Shown piece after piece: positions 1 to 9,781 of a stretch of DNA of 62,030 bases; position 1 is the stretch's first letter; each line of letters starts with the position of its first letter. A program made the translations under genes and the position numbers. The notes below the pieces were generated by a model that did no database searches, was not told the DNA's origin, and saw only the letters and a program-made list of their open reading frames with translations. This stretch comes from an uncultured Planctomycetaceae bacterium (lineage in GTDB: Bacteria; Planctomycetota; Planctomycetia; Planctomycetales; Planctomycetaceae), in NCBI GenBank assembly GCA_903858815.1, contig CAIOKE010000110.1:1-62030 (forward strand), written 5' to 3'.

Positions 1-452
1 AGGCTGCCGATCTATGGCACCGTGTGGCGGAAATCATAGGGCGTCTGGCTGAGCTGAAGAATCCACCGCAGCTTGACCTGCACCGTCACTACCGCTTGAA
101 GGCGGCAATTCTGATGAATTGTGCCCGCCAGCAGTTGGCGGCCGGTGATTTTACAAAGGCGGCGGAAGCTGCGGAGCAGGCGATTCGGGTGATCGGCCGG
201 ATTGAGCGGAGTGATCCCGAATGGGCAGTGGATGTGGTACGACGCCTTGAGTATTCAATTCCTCTGGCACAGTTGTTGTATGGAGCAGGCCAGCGGAGTC
301 GTGCTGTGGCTGCGATTGATCGAGCGATGTCTCTGTATGCCGATACCCAATTTGTCGAACCGCGTTTGCAGGCGACCGCCGATGGCTTGCAGCAGCGTCT
401 GCAAAGTTACCGAGCGGTGGTCACCGGAGAAACTGATCGCTTGCTGCCGTAA
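1..452 (+). CDS. Helical-repeat (TPR-like) protein, 3' part only
   Basis: The frame is open from the left edge to a TAA at 450-452, so only the last ~149 codons are visible and the true start lies outside the window. The visible part is almost all helical. It contains two A-rich helix pairs with the spacing of tetratricopeptide motifs (a gly-asp turn followed by repeated alanines, around positions 115-215 and 255-335). This suggests a soluble scaffold or TPR tail of a larger protein. No catalytic motif is visible. It converges with the GspF-like gene, with only 25 bases between the stop codons. Family assignment beyond helical repeat is not possible from this fragment. Confidence 0.6.
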   Translation, partial: AADLWHRVAEIIGRLAELKNPPQLDLHRHYRLKAAILMNCARQQLAAGDFTKAAEAAEQAIRVIGRIERSDPEWAVDVVRRLEYSIPLAQLLYGAGQRSRAVAAIDRAMSLYADTQFVEPRLQATADGLQQRLQSYRAVVTGETDRLLP

Positions 453-477
453 TTGTGATGAAGGCGTATTCTTCGTT

Positions 478-1530
478 TCAGCCACTCATCCCAATGGCGT
501 CGTTCAGGATTCCGACGTAGATCATGGCGATGCGGAAGATGAAGTACACGATCAGGCCGGCGGTCAGGAACCAGACAAGGCCGGAGAGAACTTTTGTCAG
601 TCGCTGCATGCTGCGCTGGGCTTCGTCGTGAAACATCAGGCTCAACCGGTCCAGCTGTTCAGGCACCGTTCCGGATTCTTCTGCCGTCGCCACAATTTGC
701 AGGAATTCCGTGGTGAACAGGCCGGATTGTGCAAAGGCGTCGGTCAGTGTTTCACCGCCGGAAACATGGCGCCAGATACCGGGACCAGCGGCCAGAAATG
801 CCCCATTCCCGGCTGCTTCCAGACTGCAGTCCAGTGATGGGCGAATCGACATGCCGGCTTTCTGGGTCAGAGCGAAGCACCATGCGAAGCGGGCAATCGC
901 AAAGGCCTGCAGGCAACTGCCAAGCACGGGCAGTTGCAGCAGCCACGGATCCAGCATCTGCTGTCCGGAGAAACTGTTGCGTGAGTATTTCCAGAAGAGA
1001 AAGCCGGCAGTGCCGATGGCCGCCCAGCCACCGATCCACGTCAATGCTCCGGATGTTCCGGCCAGTCCGAGGCCGGTCACATCAAAGGGTTTGCCATCAC
1101 GTCCGGCCGGCGGGAGGATGCCCAGAATGAAGATCAGCAGTCCGATAATGCCGATAGCGGCGATGAACTGAATGATGGGCCACGCAGCAGCCGAGCGAAA
1201 CTGTCGCTGCAGCAGAATCCGATCATCATAGTACTTCGCAAGTGAATCGAAGACCTCAGGCAGATGTCCGGTCTGTTCTCCGACGCTGACGAGGGCACAG
1301 AACAAATCGGGAAACAGTGGCTGCCGCGCCTTCAGGGCATCCGCCAGTGAATGTCCGCCAGAGATGTCAGTGCGCAGCTGGTCGACAGTCGGAGCCAGTC
1401 GCCGATCACCAGACTGGCGCCCCGAAGTCAGCAGTGACTTGCGGACCTCGACTCCCGCTTCCAGCAGTCGAGCCATGGAGCGTGAAAAGCCGGCCAGTGC
1501 CTGCGCGGATAAGTCTGGATTTCGCAGCAT
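478..1530 (-). CDS. Type II secretion system F family (GspF/PilC-like) protein
   Basis: 350 residues with the two-copy T2SF plan: a cytoplasmic helical domain (about 8-110), a hydrophobic segment (about 117-140), a second one (about 161-180), a second T2SF domain, and a C-terminal membrane helix (about 315-340). The typical 'SVGEQTGHLPEVF' and 'ATAEESGTVPEQL' blocks mark the two repeats. GspF/PilC proteins are inner-membrane platforms of type II secretion or type IV pilus machines. It lies 18 bases downstream of the Rieske gene on the same strand. No GspE ATPase, GspD secretin or pilin is nearby, so the machine it serves must be encoded elsewhere. Family call is firm; GspF versus PilC is not resolved. 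Confidence 0.85.
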   Translation of the reverse strand: MLRNPDLSAQALAGFSRSMARLLEAGVEVRKSLLTSGRQSGDRRLAPTVDQLRTDISGGHSLADALKARQPLFPDLFCALVSVGEQTGHLPEVFDSLAKYYDDRILLQRQFRSAAAWPIIQFIAAIGIIGLLIFILGILPPAGRDGKPFDVTGLGLAGTSGALTWIGGWAAIGTAGFLFWKYSRNSFSGQQMLDPWLLQLPVLGSCLQAFAIARFAWCFALTQKAGMSIRPSLDCSLEAAGNGAFLAAGPGIWRHVSGGETLTDAFAQSGLFTTEFLQIVATAEESGTVPEQLDRLSLMFHDEAQRSMQRLTKVLSGLVWFLTAGLIVYFIFRIAMIYVGILNDAIGMSG

Positions 1531-1548
1531 GACCGGCGCCCTGTTCTG

Positions 1549-1854
1549 TTAATCCAGTTGCACACACAGTTGACCGTTCTGCACCTCGGCCCTGTATGAC
1601 ACTGCACAGATTCTTGAGTTCAGGCAGTGCTGCCCGGTTGTTACGTTGAGCTGCCAGCCATGCCACGGACACGTCACGACATCACCGCGGAGTGTCCCTT
1701 TGCCAAGCGGTCCCCCGGCATGCGGGCAGATTCCATCCAGAACATGGAACTGCCCGTCCACGTTGTAGACTGCAAAGACTTTCCCGGCCGCCACCACTTC
1801 ACGACAGGTGCCTGGTGGCAGTTCGGCCGAGTCGATAAGCGGAATCAGAGGCAT
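1549..1854 (-). CDS. Rieske [2Fe-2S] ferredoxin
   Basis: 101 residues from the ATG at 1854, chosen because it begins exactly where Rieske ferredoxins begin and avoids overlap with the upstream gene; a longer in-frame start at 1983 would overlap it. The cluster ligands are visible as C43-P-H45 and C62-P-W-H65, each followed by Gly-rich loops, as in the NirD/BphF-type small Rieske ferredoxins. The protein is soluble with no signal or membrane anchor, so an electron carrier or an oxygenase/reductase subunit is likely. It sits between the large PEPCK-like gene (40 bases upstream) and the GspF gene. No oxygenase alpha subunit is adjacent, so the partner is unknown. Confidence 0.88.
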   Translation of the reverse strand: MPLIPLIDSAELPPGTCREVVAAGKVFAVYNVDGQFHVLDGICPHAGGPLGKGTLRGDVVTCPWHGWQLNVTTGQHCLNSRICAVSYRAEVQNGQLCVQLD

Positions 1855-1894
1855 AGGATGCGTTTCCACAGAGAATCCGTACCCGGAACAATGT

Positions 1895-4800
1895 TCAGAG
1901 CCGATCTGCTCCCAGCGTGCCGGCCAGTTCAGAAAGATACTCAGGGGCAGAGACTTTTGCGAGCATCTGCCGAGCGAAGTCAAGCCGGCCGGTGATGTCG
2001 AGAACCAGTTTTTCCTCTGAATACTCGCTGCTGTTCAGGAAGGTATCCAGAGACTGCACATGTCGCTGCCAAAGGCTTTGTTCACGTTCCTGCCGCTTCT
2101 GCAGACGGTCCTGATACCACTCTGATGTCAGCATTGCATCCAGAGTGAACAGGTTGCGGAAGGCCGGATCATGAATGGTCAAACCCTGCCACGTGCCATC
2201 AGCCATGATGTGCAGCAGGGCCTGCAGCGGTGGGCAGGCCAGTTCGATGGAACCGTCTTCAAAGTACCTGCGAGCAATCTTTGTCTGCGCCTCTGCGATG
2301 AACAGAACGCCATCGGCAAAGGCCGCCGGATCCTGCGATTCGGGGCAAAGAATGGCTTCGTCAAACACTTTGTTCGGATTGTCAAAAACGCGTCCGCCAA
2401 AGTGCCGGATGAAACGCGGTGTGATTCGCCAGCCCAGACGACTGGCGGGAATCAGGGAACCGTTGTATTCGTAGTCGTCGAGTTTCTGCAGCAGTTGCTG
2501 TGAGATCAGGTATTTTGCTGATCGCTCCTGAGGACTGAGCCGGCACCAGATTTCAGGAATCAACAGACTGATGTCATGGTCAACTCGTACGTCTGGTCCG
2601 ATATGGCCGGCCGGAGTGGAGAATCCGTCCAGACCGGTCAGCAGATAGCTGACGAGCGCATTATTGAGATCCGTGATGGGTCGCAGGCAGTTGAAAGGTC
2701 CCTTGGTCAGTGCACCTTCACTGCCGGCTCCGGTCGTTGACGGACTTTTCCCGGACAAGGCACTGATAAAGTCCATGAACAGCTCAGGTAACTCCTGGTA
2801 ATGAATCGGGTTGTAGACCGAGAGCGGTCGGATACCACGCGATGGTTCCGGAGGATTATTGCGGCGTCCGATCAGAACAGCCTGCACCGGGGAGTGGACT
2901 GGTTTATCAGCAGGAACAGCCCGCGATAGTCGGATGCCCATTTCGCCCACATAGCGATTCACCGGGTTGATCAGATCGGGGCGTGGCTGCAGATAGCGAG
3001 GATTCCTGCTGGGGACTCCGTTGACCAGTCTGGGGGTGTTTGAGCACACAAGGTAGCTGTCACCGCTATTCATCATATCCAGCAGCAGTTTCTGCATGGG
3101 CTGAGTGAACTGGCTGAGGTCAACGGGGCGATCGATGATTTCAGAAACCTGCTGACGTGCCAGCGGCTCGAAATTGACGATGAAGTTGTCCGCCCGGGCC
3201 AGTTCGGATTCGGTCTGTCGATCGAGGCCTCGGTGAATCGCATCGTCCGGACGCTGAAACAATCGGTACTCGCAGTTCTGGACAAACTTGTAGCTGGTTT
3301 CTTCTGTCAGGACTGTGCCGAGGTGCTGCAGGCTGCGACGCGGCACGATCACGGACACACTGATGTCGTCTTCGGTCTGGACTTTCTGAGCCGGTGCGAA
3401 GTCCTGACGCAGTTTGTAGGTGCGCCAGGTGTTTTCACCCAGCAGACCGACTCGCAGGTACGTTCCCACCAGTTTTCGTTCGCCGAACTTGAGTTCGTGA
3501 CCGGCGGTACCGTTGACGATGTCGACGGAGAAACATTTGCGCCAGTCTGCCTCATCACCGGCATGCATTCGCTTAATAACGAAAACGATGGCATAGATAT
3601 GGTCGGGAATGCCAGCCAGCCAGGCGTTGTAGGCGTCGGTGTAATCTGCAGAGGGCGTCAATAGTTTGATCACGCTGCCCAGCGAGCGTCCCGGATCCAT
3701 GATGCGTCGACTGGGAGTGCGGGCGTAGTCCGGCTGCACGGAACCATCGGGCCGCCAGCGGTCTGAATAATCACGATCGAAGATCTGCTGGACAAGGTCG
3801 AGGTCTTTTTCAGCATCGGCTACGAACACCGGTCCATGCAGCAGATAGTCGCCAATGGATTTGCTGATTTCACTTTTTCCGCCACCACTGACCGTACAGG
3901 GTTTGTGGCAGAAGACCCCTTCGAACAGTGTGCCGATCAGACGCCAGGACGGAGCGGCCGGGTGTTTTTCCAGCCGCACTTTGTAGCCGGAGGGTGTCAT
4001 GTAGATGCAGCCGGGGCGGAGTGGAATCTGCTGCTGCTGCCCGTTGTAGAACCAGGAGACACGCTGGTCTGACACTCGAAATCGAGCATTTTCTGAAACG
4101 TAGATCACGTTGGAGTGCTGGCGATCGATCCCATAGCCTTCGGGCTGAAGATGCATCAGCTGGGCGTAGTCGCGAGCAACGTCAGCGAAGGTGCGATTGT
4201 TGTATCGCTTGCTGTCAGCATTGAATTCCTCGCCCAGGTTGAAGCTTGCGAATGCCATGGCACCACCGGCATGCTCTTCTTCCACAAGGCCGGCCAGATT
4301 GGAGGCATAGCTGAGCTGAGTTTTCACTTCCTTCTTGCAGTAGCCGTAGTAGTTGTCGGCAATCAGGGTGACAATGACCCCTTCCTCATCCCGACAGGTC
4401 AGTTTGAAGGCCTGTCCGTCGTTGTACTTTTCATCTTCGCTTTTCCAGCACATGCCATCCTGACGCTGTCGTTCTGTGGCGTCGTCGTAGTGCGGCAGGC
4501 CGAGATCCTTTTTGCAGAGATCGACGAGGTGTGGGGCAACGATGACGCAACCCGTATGACCGCTCCAGTGATGGACGTCAAGAGACGCATCATTGGCGGG
4601 CAGAAAGGGATCACCCGCATTGCCGAAGATGGATTCGACAAAGTCGAGGTTGCTGACGAGTGAGCCGGGAGCGAAAAAGCGAATTTCCATGGACTGCTCT
4701 TCGCACCAGCCCTGCACTTCCGGGCACAGCACAGGCCGAATCAGCAGTGACACGAACGCTTCCGCCGGTTGCTGTTCGCGGCTGCTGAATGGCAGCTGCA

Positions 4801-5365
4801 GCAGTTCGCGAGGAGGATTCATGGCATGGCGAAACAGGGCTGCAAAGGTCACGCGTGGGACGGCCTTCTTGTCACGCGGGACCGGCAGGCCACCTTCCGT
4901 CACATGGAACGTGCCTTCGGTTGTGCGTCGGTCATTCGCGGGATTGTGCAGGACGCCGTTGCGGACGCGATACGAGGATCCGAAGCGGTTGGTGTAGTCG
5001 TCCCCGTCATGCGGCAGAGATAACTCGCGAGCAAGCCCATGACGGTCGAGAATGATGGTCAGGTCCGGCAGTCGCAGCGAGCTGCAGCCCTTGACGCGGT
5101 CAAAGTAACGCCGCAGGAAGGTTTCGATGCGGGCATCAGCCGGACAGTGAATCGAGTCAAGTCGTTTGAGCCGATGGTGATAGGTGCTGAGCAGCCTTGG
5201 GGCACCCAGCCGATCATGGTCCTGAAAGCGGGGCGGGACCGGCAGTCCGTTTGCCAGCAGTTTCAGTACGATGTAGCGATGCAGGCTGGATCGCATGGCC
5301 TGAGCATGCTGATCGGAGTACTGGGAAACAAATCCGATTGATTCTTCAAGATTGCCCGCAAGCAT
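1895..5365 (-). CDS. Putative diphosphate (PPi)-type phosphoenolpyruvate carboxykinase family protein
   Basis: A single 1156-residue soluble protein without signal peptide or membrane helices. Two glycine-rich blocks stand out: V492-SGGGKSEISKS, a nucleotide/phosphate-loop-like segment followed by an acidic strand 'VFVADAEKDLD' (about 514-523), and 'TGAGSEGALTKGPFN' at about 878-892. From memory, length and the second block resemble the ~1100-1150-residue PPi-dependent PEP carboxykinases described from Entamoeba and Propionibacterium (EC 4.1.1.38), which interconvert oxaloacetate + PPi with PEP + CO2 + Pi. That assignment is inference and could not be tested by alignment. The alternative is a conserved planctomycete protein of unknown function. 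It is the first gene of a possible minus-strand run with Rieske and GspF. Confidence 0.5.
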   Translation of the reverse strand: MLAGNLEESIGFVSQYSDQHAQAMRSSLHRYIVLKLLANGLPVPPRFQDHDRLGAPRLLSTYHHRLKRLDSIHCPADARIETFLRRYFDRVKGCSSLRLPDLTIILDRHGLARELSLPHDGDDYTNRFGSSYRVRNGVLHNPANDRRTTEGTFHVTEGGLPVPRDKKAVPRVTFAALFRHAMNPPRELLQLPFSSREQQPAEAFVSLLIRPVLCPEVQGWCEEQSMEIRFFAPGSLVSNLDFVESIFGNAGDPFLPANDASLDVHHWSGHTGCVIVAPHLVDLCKKDLGLPHYDDATERQRQDGMCWKSEDEKYNDGQAFKLTCRDEEGVIVTLIADNYYGYCKKEVKTQLSYASNLAGLVEEEHAGGAMAFASFNLGEEFNADSKRYNNRTFADVARDYAQLMHLQPEGYGIDRQHSNVIYVSENARFRVSDQRVSWFYNGQQQQIPLRPGCIYMTPSGYKVRLEKHPAAPSWRLIGTLFEGVFCHKPCTVSGGGKSEISKSIGDYLLHGPVFVADAEKDLDLVQQIFDRDYSDRWRPDGSVQPDYARTPSRRIMDPGRSLGSVIKLLTPSADYTDAYNAWLAGIPDHIYAIVFVIKRMHAGDEADWRKCFSVDIVNGTAGHELKFGERKLVGTYLRVGLLGENTWRTYKLRQDFAPAQKVQTEDDISVSVIVPRRSLQHLGTVLTEETSYKFVQNCEYRLFQRPDDAIHRGLDRQTESELARADNFIVNFEPLARQQVSEIIDRPVDLSQFTQPMQKLLLDMMNSGDSYLVCSNTPRLVNGVPSRNPRYLQPRPDLINPVNRYVGEMGIRLSRAVPADKPVHSPVQAVLIGRRNNPPEPSRGIRPLSVYNPIHYQELPELFMDFISALSGKSPSTTGAGSEGALTKGPFNCLRPITDLNNALVSYLLTGLDGFSTPAGHIGPDVRVDHDISLLIPEIWCRLSPQERSAKYLISQQLLQKLDDYEYNGSLIPASRLGWRITPRFIRHFGGRVFDNPNKVFDEAILCPESQDPAAFADGVLFIAEAQTKIARRYFEDGSIELACPPLQALLHIMADGTWQGLTIHDPAFRNLFTLDAMLTSEWYQDRLQKRQEREQSLWQRHVQSLDTFLNSSEYSEEKLVLDITGRLDFARQMLAKVSAPEYLSELAGTLGADRL

Positions 5366-5409
5366 GGCATGCCACCCTTTTTACAGAATTCCGCGAGTCA
5401 GCCCGAACT

Positions 5410-5453
5410 GTCCAGCTGTGCTGCCGGCAGCACGGGACTGCCGGCAACTGGAC
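5410..5453 (-). terminator. Two-tier hairpin downstream of ilvD
   Basis: Inner arms TGCCGGCAG (5422-5430) and CTGCCGGCA (5438-5446) form a 9-bp stem. Outer arms GTCCAG (5410-5415) and CTGGAC (5448-5453) can pair around it. It lies 82 bases after the ilvD stop and 45 bases before the start of the next minus-strand gene. There is no T-tract, so it may be a non-canonical terminator or an RNA-stabilising structure. Confidence 0.4.
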
Positions 5454-5534
5454 GAATGTGGTCAGGAAAACGCGTGGCTGTCGGCGTGGTGCAGGTGGAT
5501 GCCGCCGCAGTTCAATTTCCAGACACCAGTATAC

Positions 5535-7217
5535 TCAGCTTTCGTCCGTCACACAGCCCTCAGAGGCAGATTTTACGAGACGGATGTATTTCGCCAGAGT
5601 TCCACGGGTGGCCTTGAACGGTGGAGCCACGAACGCAGCTCGTCGCGTGGCAAGTTCGGCGTCCGTGAGTGCCACGTTGATTTCGTTCTTTTCAGCATCG
5701 ACTGTGACCAGATCGCCATCCTGCAGCAGAGCCAGAGTACCACCGACCTGTGCTTCGGGAGTGATATGGCCGACAATAAAGCCGTGCGAGCCACCGCTGA
5801 AACGGCCGTCTGTGAGCAGTGCGACGTCGGAACCAAGTCCGGCACCCATGATTGCGGAGGTGGGTGTCAGCATTTCCGGCATCCCGGGACCGCCCTGCGG
5901 GCCTTCATACCGAATTACGACCACGTCACCTTTCTGAATGCGACCCTGTTCGAGTCCGCGGAGCATCAGTTCTTCAGAATCGAAGCAGCGAGCCGGTCCG
6001 GAGAATACGAGGCCTTCCTTGCCGGTGATTTTTGCAACAGCACCGTCCGGGCAGACATTGCCGCGCATGATCCGGATGTGTCCGCTTTCCTTGATGGGGT
6101 TTTCGAGCGGTCGAATGATCTGCTGGCCGGCCTTCAGGCCTGGCAGGCTGCTGAGGTTTTCGGCCAGAGTTTTACCGGTCACGGTCATGCAGGAACCGTC
6201 GATCAGGCCCTTTTCAAGGAGATACTTGAGGACTGCGGGGGTACCCCCGACATGATGCAGATCCTCCATGACGAATTTGCCGCTGGGTTTGAGGTCTGCG
6301 AGATAGGGGATGCGATCGCTGACGGACTGGAAGTCGTCGATTGTGAGCGGAACGCCTGCAGCGCGAGCCATCGCGATGAGGTGCAGGACCGCATTGGTTG
6401 AGCCACCTGTGACCATGATCAGGACCATGGCATTTTCAAATGCGGCACGGGTCATAATGTCGCGGGGTTTGAGATCCAGTTCCAGCAGGTTGCGAATCGC
6501 TGCGCCAGCGTGGAAGCATTCGTCGAGCTTGGCTGGATCTTCTGCGGGAATGGAGGAACTGTACGGCAGGGTCATGCCCATGGCTTCGATGGCGGAGGCC
6601 ATCGTATTGGCTGTGTACATGCCACCGCAGGCCCCGGCACCAGGGCAGCTTTTGCGGACGATGCCGGCGCGTTCATCCTCAGAAATTCGGCCGCTGATGA
6701 ATTCACCATAGGACTGGAACGCAGACACGATATCGAGCTTGTCACCTTTGGCACTGCACCCGGGTTTGATGGTGCCACCATAAATCATCAGTGATGGGCG
6801 ATTAAGGCGGGCCATGGCCATCAGGCAGCCGGGCATGTTTTTGTCACAGCCGGGCAGCGAAATGTTGGCGTCATACCACTGAGCCGACATGACAGTTTCG
6901 ATGGAATCGGCGATCAGATCGCGTGATTGCAGCGAGTAGGACATACCGTCGGTGCCCATGGAGATTCCGTCTGAGACCCCGATGGTATTGAATCGCATGC
7001 CGACCAGTCCGGCGTTCTGAACACCTTCGCGGACGCGAGCTGCGAGGTCCATGAGGTGCATGTTGCAGGGATTGCCTTCGTACCAGACGCTGGTGATGCC
7101 CACCTGAGCTTTGTGCATGTCTTCGGCGGACATGCCGGTGGCGTAGAGCATGGCCTGAGAGGCGCCCTGGGAGGCAGGAAGAGTAATTTTGCTGCTGTAT
7201 TTGTTGAGCTGTGTCAT
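5535..7217 (-). CDS. ilvD: Dihydroxy-acid dehydratase
   Basis: 560 residues, the normal length. IlvD dehydrates 2,3-dihydroxy-isovalerate and 2,3-dihydroxy-3-methylvalerate to the keto acids that precede valine, isoleucine and leucine. The three cluster cysteines are visible at C51 (NPCN), C124 (GCDKNMPG) and C197 ([12 protein letters not shown]), and the C-terminal '[12 protein letters not shown]' block is present. The spacing matches the IlvD/Edd family. The presence of branched-chain substrate residues was not tested, so sugar-acid dehydratases of the same family are a minor alternative. No other ilv gene is in the window. A hairpin follows the gene. Confidence 0.93.
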   Translation of the reverse strand: MTQLNKYSSKITLPASQGASQAMLYATGMSAEDMHKAQVGITSVWYEGNPCNMHLMDLAARVREGVQNAGLVGMRFNTIGVSDGISMGTDGMSYSLQSRDLIADSIETVMSAQWYDANISLPGCDKNMPGCLMAMARLNRPSLMIYGGTIKPGCSAKGDKLDIVSAFQSYGEFISGRISEDERAGIVRKSCPGAGACGGMYTANTMASAIEAMGMTLPYSSSIPAEDPAKLDECFHAGAAIRNLLELDLKPRDIMTRAAFENAMVLIMVTGGSTNAVLHLIAMARAAGVPLTIDDFQSVSDRIPYLADLKPSGKFVMEDLHHVGGTPAVLKYLLEKGLIDGSCMTVTGKTLAENLSSLPGLKAGQQIIRPLENPIKESGHIRIMRGNVCPDGAVAKITGKEGLVFSGPARCFDSEELMLRGLEQGRIQKGDVVVIRYEGPQGGPGMPEMLTPTSAIMGAGLGSDVALLTDGRFSGGSHGFIVGHITPEAQVGGTLALLQDGDLVTVDAEKNEINVALTDAELATRRAAFVAPPFKATRGTLAKYIRLVKSASEGCVTDES

Positions 7218-7420
7218 ATGACAACGTGTTCCTGAGAGTGGGTCGGGTCTTCAGCGGGGGCGCACAATATCACGGTTTGGAGATGAATCAAGGACCGGGG
7301 GTAAGGAGGGGGCAGTTTTCGGTTTTCAGTTTTACGGGTACCGATGGGTCCTGCGAGGGAGCGATATTTGACAGCATTTCTGCTGCTGATTTCGGGTTGT
7401 CGGCATTGGGGGCTTGATGT

Positions 7421-8122
7421 TCAGCCTGGGACGGTCAGTGGCATGCCGTTGTGGTCGGGCGAGATACTGAGCAGGAAGGGGACAGCGCGGGAGGCCCATT
7501 CATCGGCATCGGGGTAGTAAGTGGCACCATGACCGAAACAGCTGCGGAGCATTTCGGTGTTGATCACACCGGGGTTGAGCGGGACAGCGCACATGCCATC
7601 GGGCAGTTCTTCAGCGAGTGCCTGTGTCAGTCCTTCAATGGCCCATTTTGAGGCGCAATAGGGTGCGACCTGAGCGGAAACGGAGCGTCCCCAGCCGGAA
7701 CTGAAGTTGACGATGACGCCTTTGCGGCGCTGAATCATGGCCGGCAGGAATGCGCGGATCACGTGAAAGGTGCCGTTGACGTTGATATCCATCAGGCGAC
7801 GGAATTCAGCATCTGCGATGTCCCAGAGATTGCGATTGGGATTAATGATGGCTGCGTTATTCAGCAGCAGGTCTGGAGGCCCGGCCTGCTGCAGAATGGA
7901 TGCGGCCCATGCTGCAACGGCCGGCTGATCAGCGACATCGACCTGTGTGAGTTGGCAGGTGGCAGCCGGAACCCTGGACTGCAGCTGTGCCAGCAGTGTC
8001 GCACTGCGCGCACAACCGAACACCTGATGTCCGGCTTCACAGAATTTTTGCACCATGGCCTGTCCGAGTCCTTTTGAGACACCGGTGACCACAATTGTCC
8101 TTGGTCGGGCTGTTGAAGGCAT
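7421..8122 (-). CDS. Short-chain dehydrogenase/reductase (SDR)
   Basis: 233 residues of classical SDR. It has the N-terminal nucleotide motif TGVSKGLGQ (about residues 13-21), the NNAA strand (LLNNAAI), a conserved Asn in 'MDINVNG', and the catalytic Ser / Tyr-x3-Lys (YCASK). The enzyme is a cytosolic NAD(P)-dependent oxidoreductase. The substrate cannot be read from the sequence. It is upstream of ilvD on the same strand but separated by about 200 bases that include G/T-rich low-complexity DNA, so co-transcription is uncertain. It is divergent from the STAS gene. Confidence 0.88.
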   Translation of the reverse strand: MPSTARPRTIVVTGVSKGLGQAMVQKFCEAGHQVFGCARSATLLAQLQSRVPAATCQLTQVDVADQPAVAAWAASILQQAGPPDLLLNNAAIINPNRNLWDIADAEFRRLMDINVNGTFHVIRAFLPAMIQRRKGVIVNFSSGWGRSVSAQVAPYCASKWAIEGLTQALAEELPDGMCAVPLNPGVINTEMLRSCFGHGATYYPDADEWASRAVPFLLSISPDHNGMPLTVPG

Positions 8123-8315
8123 TCAAAGCCTCTGTCGAGCAACGTTGACGTCAAAACCACCTGCCACTCCCTTGAATCTCGCATGTCCCCGCGAATCCTG
8201 CAACTTTGTGGCGTCAGGTGAATTCAATTGCTCAAAATCGCTTTTTTTGAGAACATAGCGTGGCGGGTTGGGGGCGGTCCCGGCGACAGTTTCAGTTGGC
8301 CTTCTGAGGTGGCGC

Positions 8316-8666
8316 ATGAGCACTTGCGGGGAGAATTCGGAGCACGGTGAGTTCACGGTCCTGCGTCCGGGTGAGGAATTTGCCAGTTTATTCGAGAACG
8401 ATCTGGACGCCGCCGGCCTGACGGCCGAGCTGGCTCGGACCATCGATCCGCCACTGCTGGTGATTGACCTTGTGAACGTCCGGTTCATCGGCTCAGCGTT
8501 TCTTGGTCGTTGCGTGCTGCTGCAGAAAACCCTGCGGGCTCGTCAGGGCGGTCTGGCTCTTTGCCATCTGAACTCATTTGGCTCCACGGCTTTGTCGGTG
8601 GCCGGACTGGATCAGGTGATTCCGTTGTATGCGACATGCGAAGAGGCGAAAGCGGGACTGACCTGA
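8316..8666 (+). CDS. STAS-domain protein (anti-sigma factor antagonist-like)
   Basis: 116 residues from the ATG at 8316, which is preceded by GAGGTGG; an upstream in-frame start at 8268 is less well placed. One STAS domain fills the protein: a beta strand 'LLVIDLVNVRFIGSAFLGRCVLL' region with the conserved Asp before the phospho-acceptor serine position (about residues 55-75). These proteins bind anti-sigma kinases or act as small phosphorylation switches. No RsbW-like kinase or sigma factor is next to it. A shared hairpin terminator follows, and the next gene converges. Confidence 0.75.
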   Translation: MSTCGENSEHGEFTVLRPGEEFASLFENDLDAAGLTAELARTIDPPLLVIDLVNVRFIGSAFLGRCVLLQKTLRARQGGLALCHLNSFGSTALSVAGLDQVIPLYATCEEAKAGLT

Positions 8667-8674
8667 AAAAAAAA

Positions 8675-8702
8675 CAGGCCCCGAGAACGAGCTCGGGGCC
8701 TG
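8675..8702 (-). terminator. Intrinsic terminator between STAS and DUF1559 genes
   Basis: Perfect 11-bp stem: CAGGCCCCGAG (8675-8685) and CTCGGGGCCTG (8692-8702) with a 6-base loop. Nine consecutive A (8666-8674) on the plus strand become a T-tract after the hairpin on the minus strand, so it terminates the DUF1559 gene. It may also stop plus-strand read-through from the STAS gene. Confidence 0.9.
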
Positions 8703-8730
8703 TGCAGGCATTCGGTTGCAGGTCCGAATA

Positions 8731-9732
8731 TCAGAATTCACCGATCACTTCACCACCCTGCAGAGTAATGGCTCCGGCAAGCACTGCCGCTGACATGTTT
8801 TCAGACAGGAAGCGGACCGAGCCGTCGGCGAGGACGGTCTGAATTCCACCGGTGTGGAATGAATAGAATTCGCTGTCATTGGTGCAGTTCATCGTACAGC
8901 GACCCACAATGGTGGTTGCACCGCTGCCGCTGGTGTCGTTCTGCAACCCTGCGGAGTTAGCACCGTCGATGCTGAAGCCGTTGTTGATGTCGGCCCAGCC
9001 CCAGCCGTCCGCCGTGAACTGCGTGCCAAAAGCCACGTTCCCAACTCGGGGGTTCAGCCCGGGCTGTCGGCCAATGTACTGTCGTGGGCGACCAGCACCT
9101 TCACCCAGCAGCAGGGTGTTGGAAGTTCCGTCCGTGATGTCGCGGATTTTTGTACCACCTGGACCACGTCCCATGGCACCCATGGCGTCCTTGGTACCGA
9201 TCGATGGCAGACCAGCCATCACGATGAACGCATTGCGAACAGCGTTGATGGAGCCGTAGTCGTTGTAACCCCACAGCGGCTGATTCGTACGAGTACCACC
9301 GGAAATTGCGGTGTAGAGCGTCACCGTTGGCACGGGACGACTGCCCGGCGTTGACGGGCAGACAAAGGCCGGCAGCTGAATGGTGGTGACAGGGTCATTG
9401 ACGACGTTGAACCAGTTGACGTTGGTGTTGTACTGGCGGTAGGCATTGTCCTGTTCGATGTACGGCAGGATCATCGTGTTCCAGGAGATCTGGAACGTCG
9501 GGTTGCTGAGGCTGATGCGACTGGGCGGAAACATCCCGTAGGTGCTTTCGTAGTTGTGCAGTGCCAAACCCAGCTGTTTCAGATTGTTCTTGCACTGTGT
9601 GCGGCGTGCAGCTTCGCGAGCCTGCTGGACAGCCGGCAGCAGCAGCGCTACGAGGATAGCGATGATGGCAATCACCACCAGCAACTCGATCAGTGTAAAG
9701 CCTCTCAGTTTCCGCTCAGACAACTTGACCAT
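8731..9732 (-). CDS. DUF1559 domain protein with type IV prepilin-like N-terminus
   Basis: 333 residues. The N-terminus is a prepilin methylation/cleavage motif ([17 protein letters not shown], residues 10-26) with a hydrophobic helix, followed by the AREAARR[16 protein letters not shown] block diagnostic of DUF1559. The C-terminus carries the H-x9-DG motif ([15 protein letters not shown]). DUF1559 proteins are greatly expanded in planctomycetes and are thought to be surface pseudopilins. A strong ribosome site (AGGAG, 8 bases before ATG) supports the start. The gene follows a lipoprotein gene on the same strand, with a hairpin just ahead of its ribosome site, and ends at a strong terminator. 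Confidence 0.95.
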   Translation of the reverse strand: MVKLSERKLRGFTLIELLVVIAIIAILVALLLPAVQQAREAARRTQCKNNLKQLGLALHNYESTYGMFPPSRISLSNPTFQISWNTMILPYIEQDNAYRQYNTNVNWFNVVNDPVTTIQLPAFVCPSTPGSRPVPTVTLYTAISGGTRTNQPLWGYNDYGSINAVRNAFIVMAGLPSIGTKDAMGAMGRGPGGTKIRDITDGTSNTLLLGEGAGRPRQYIGRQPGLNPRVGNVAFGTQFTADGWGWADINNGFSIDGANSAGLQNDTSGSGATTIVGRCTMNCTNDSEFYSFHTGGIQTVLADGSVRFLSENMSAAVLAGAITLQGGEVIGEF

Positions 9733-9759
9733 GGATCAACAACTCCTGAAGAAAAAACC

Positions 9760-9781
9760 GCGGTCTCCACCCCGAGACCGC
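9760..9781 (-). terminator. Hairpin plus T-tract in front of the DUF1559 start
   Basis: Perfect 8-bp stem GCGGTCTC (9760-9767) / GAGACCGC (9774-9781). On the minus strand it is followed by CGG and six T. It lies 56 bases after the lipoprotein stop and only 12 bases before the AGGAG of the DUF1559 gene. It looks like an intrinsic terminator or attenuator separating the two genes. Confidence 0.7.

Noticed and set aside
1855-1983. Longer N-terminus for the Rieske ferredoxin
   Set aside because: It would overlap the end of the upstream gene and add residues with no similarity to Rieske ferredoxins.
5352-6401. Plus-strand frame of 349 codons
   Set aside because: It is antisense to ilvD, whose catalytic motifs are intact. 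The product shows no family resemblance.
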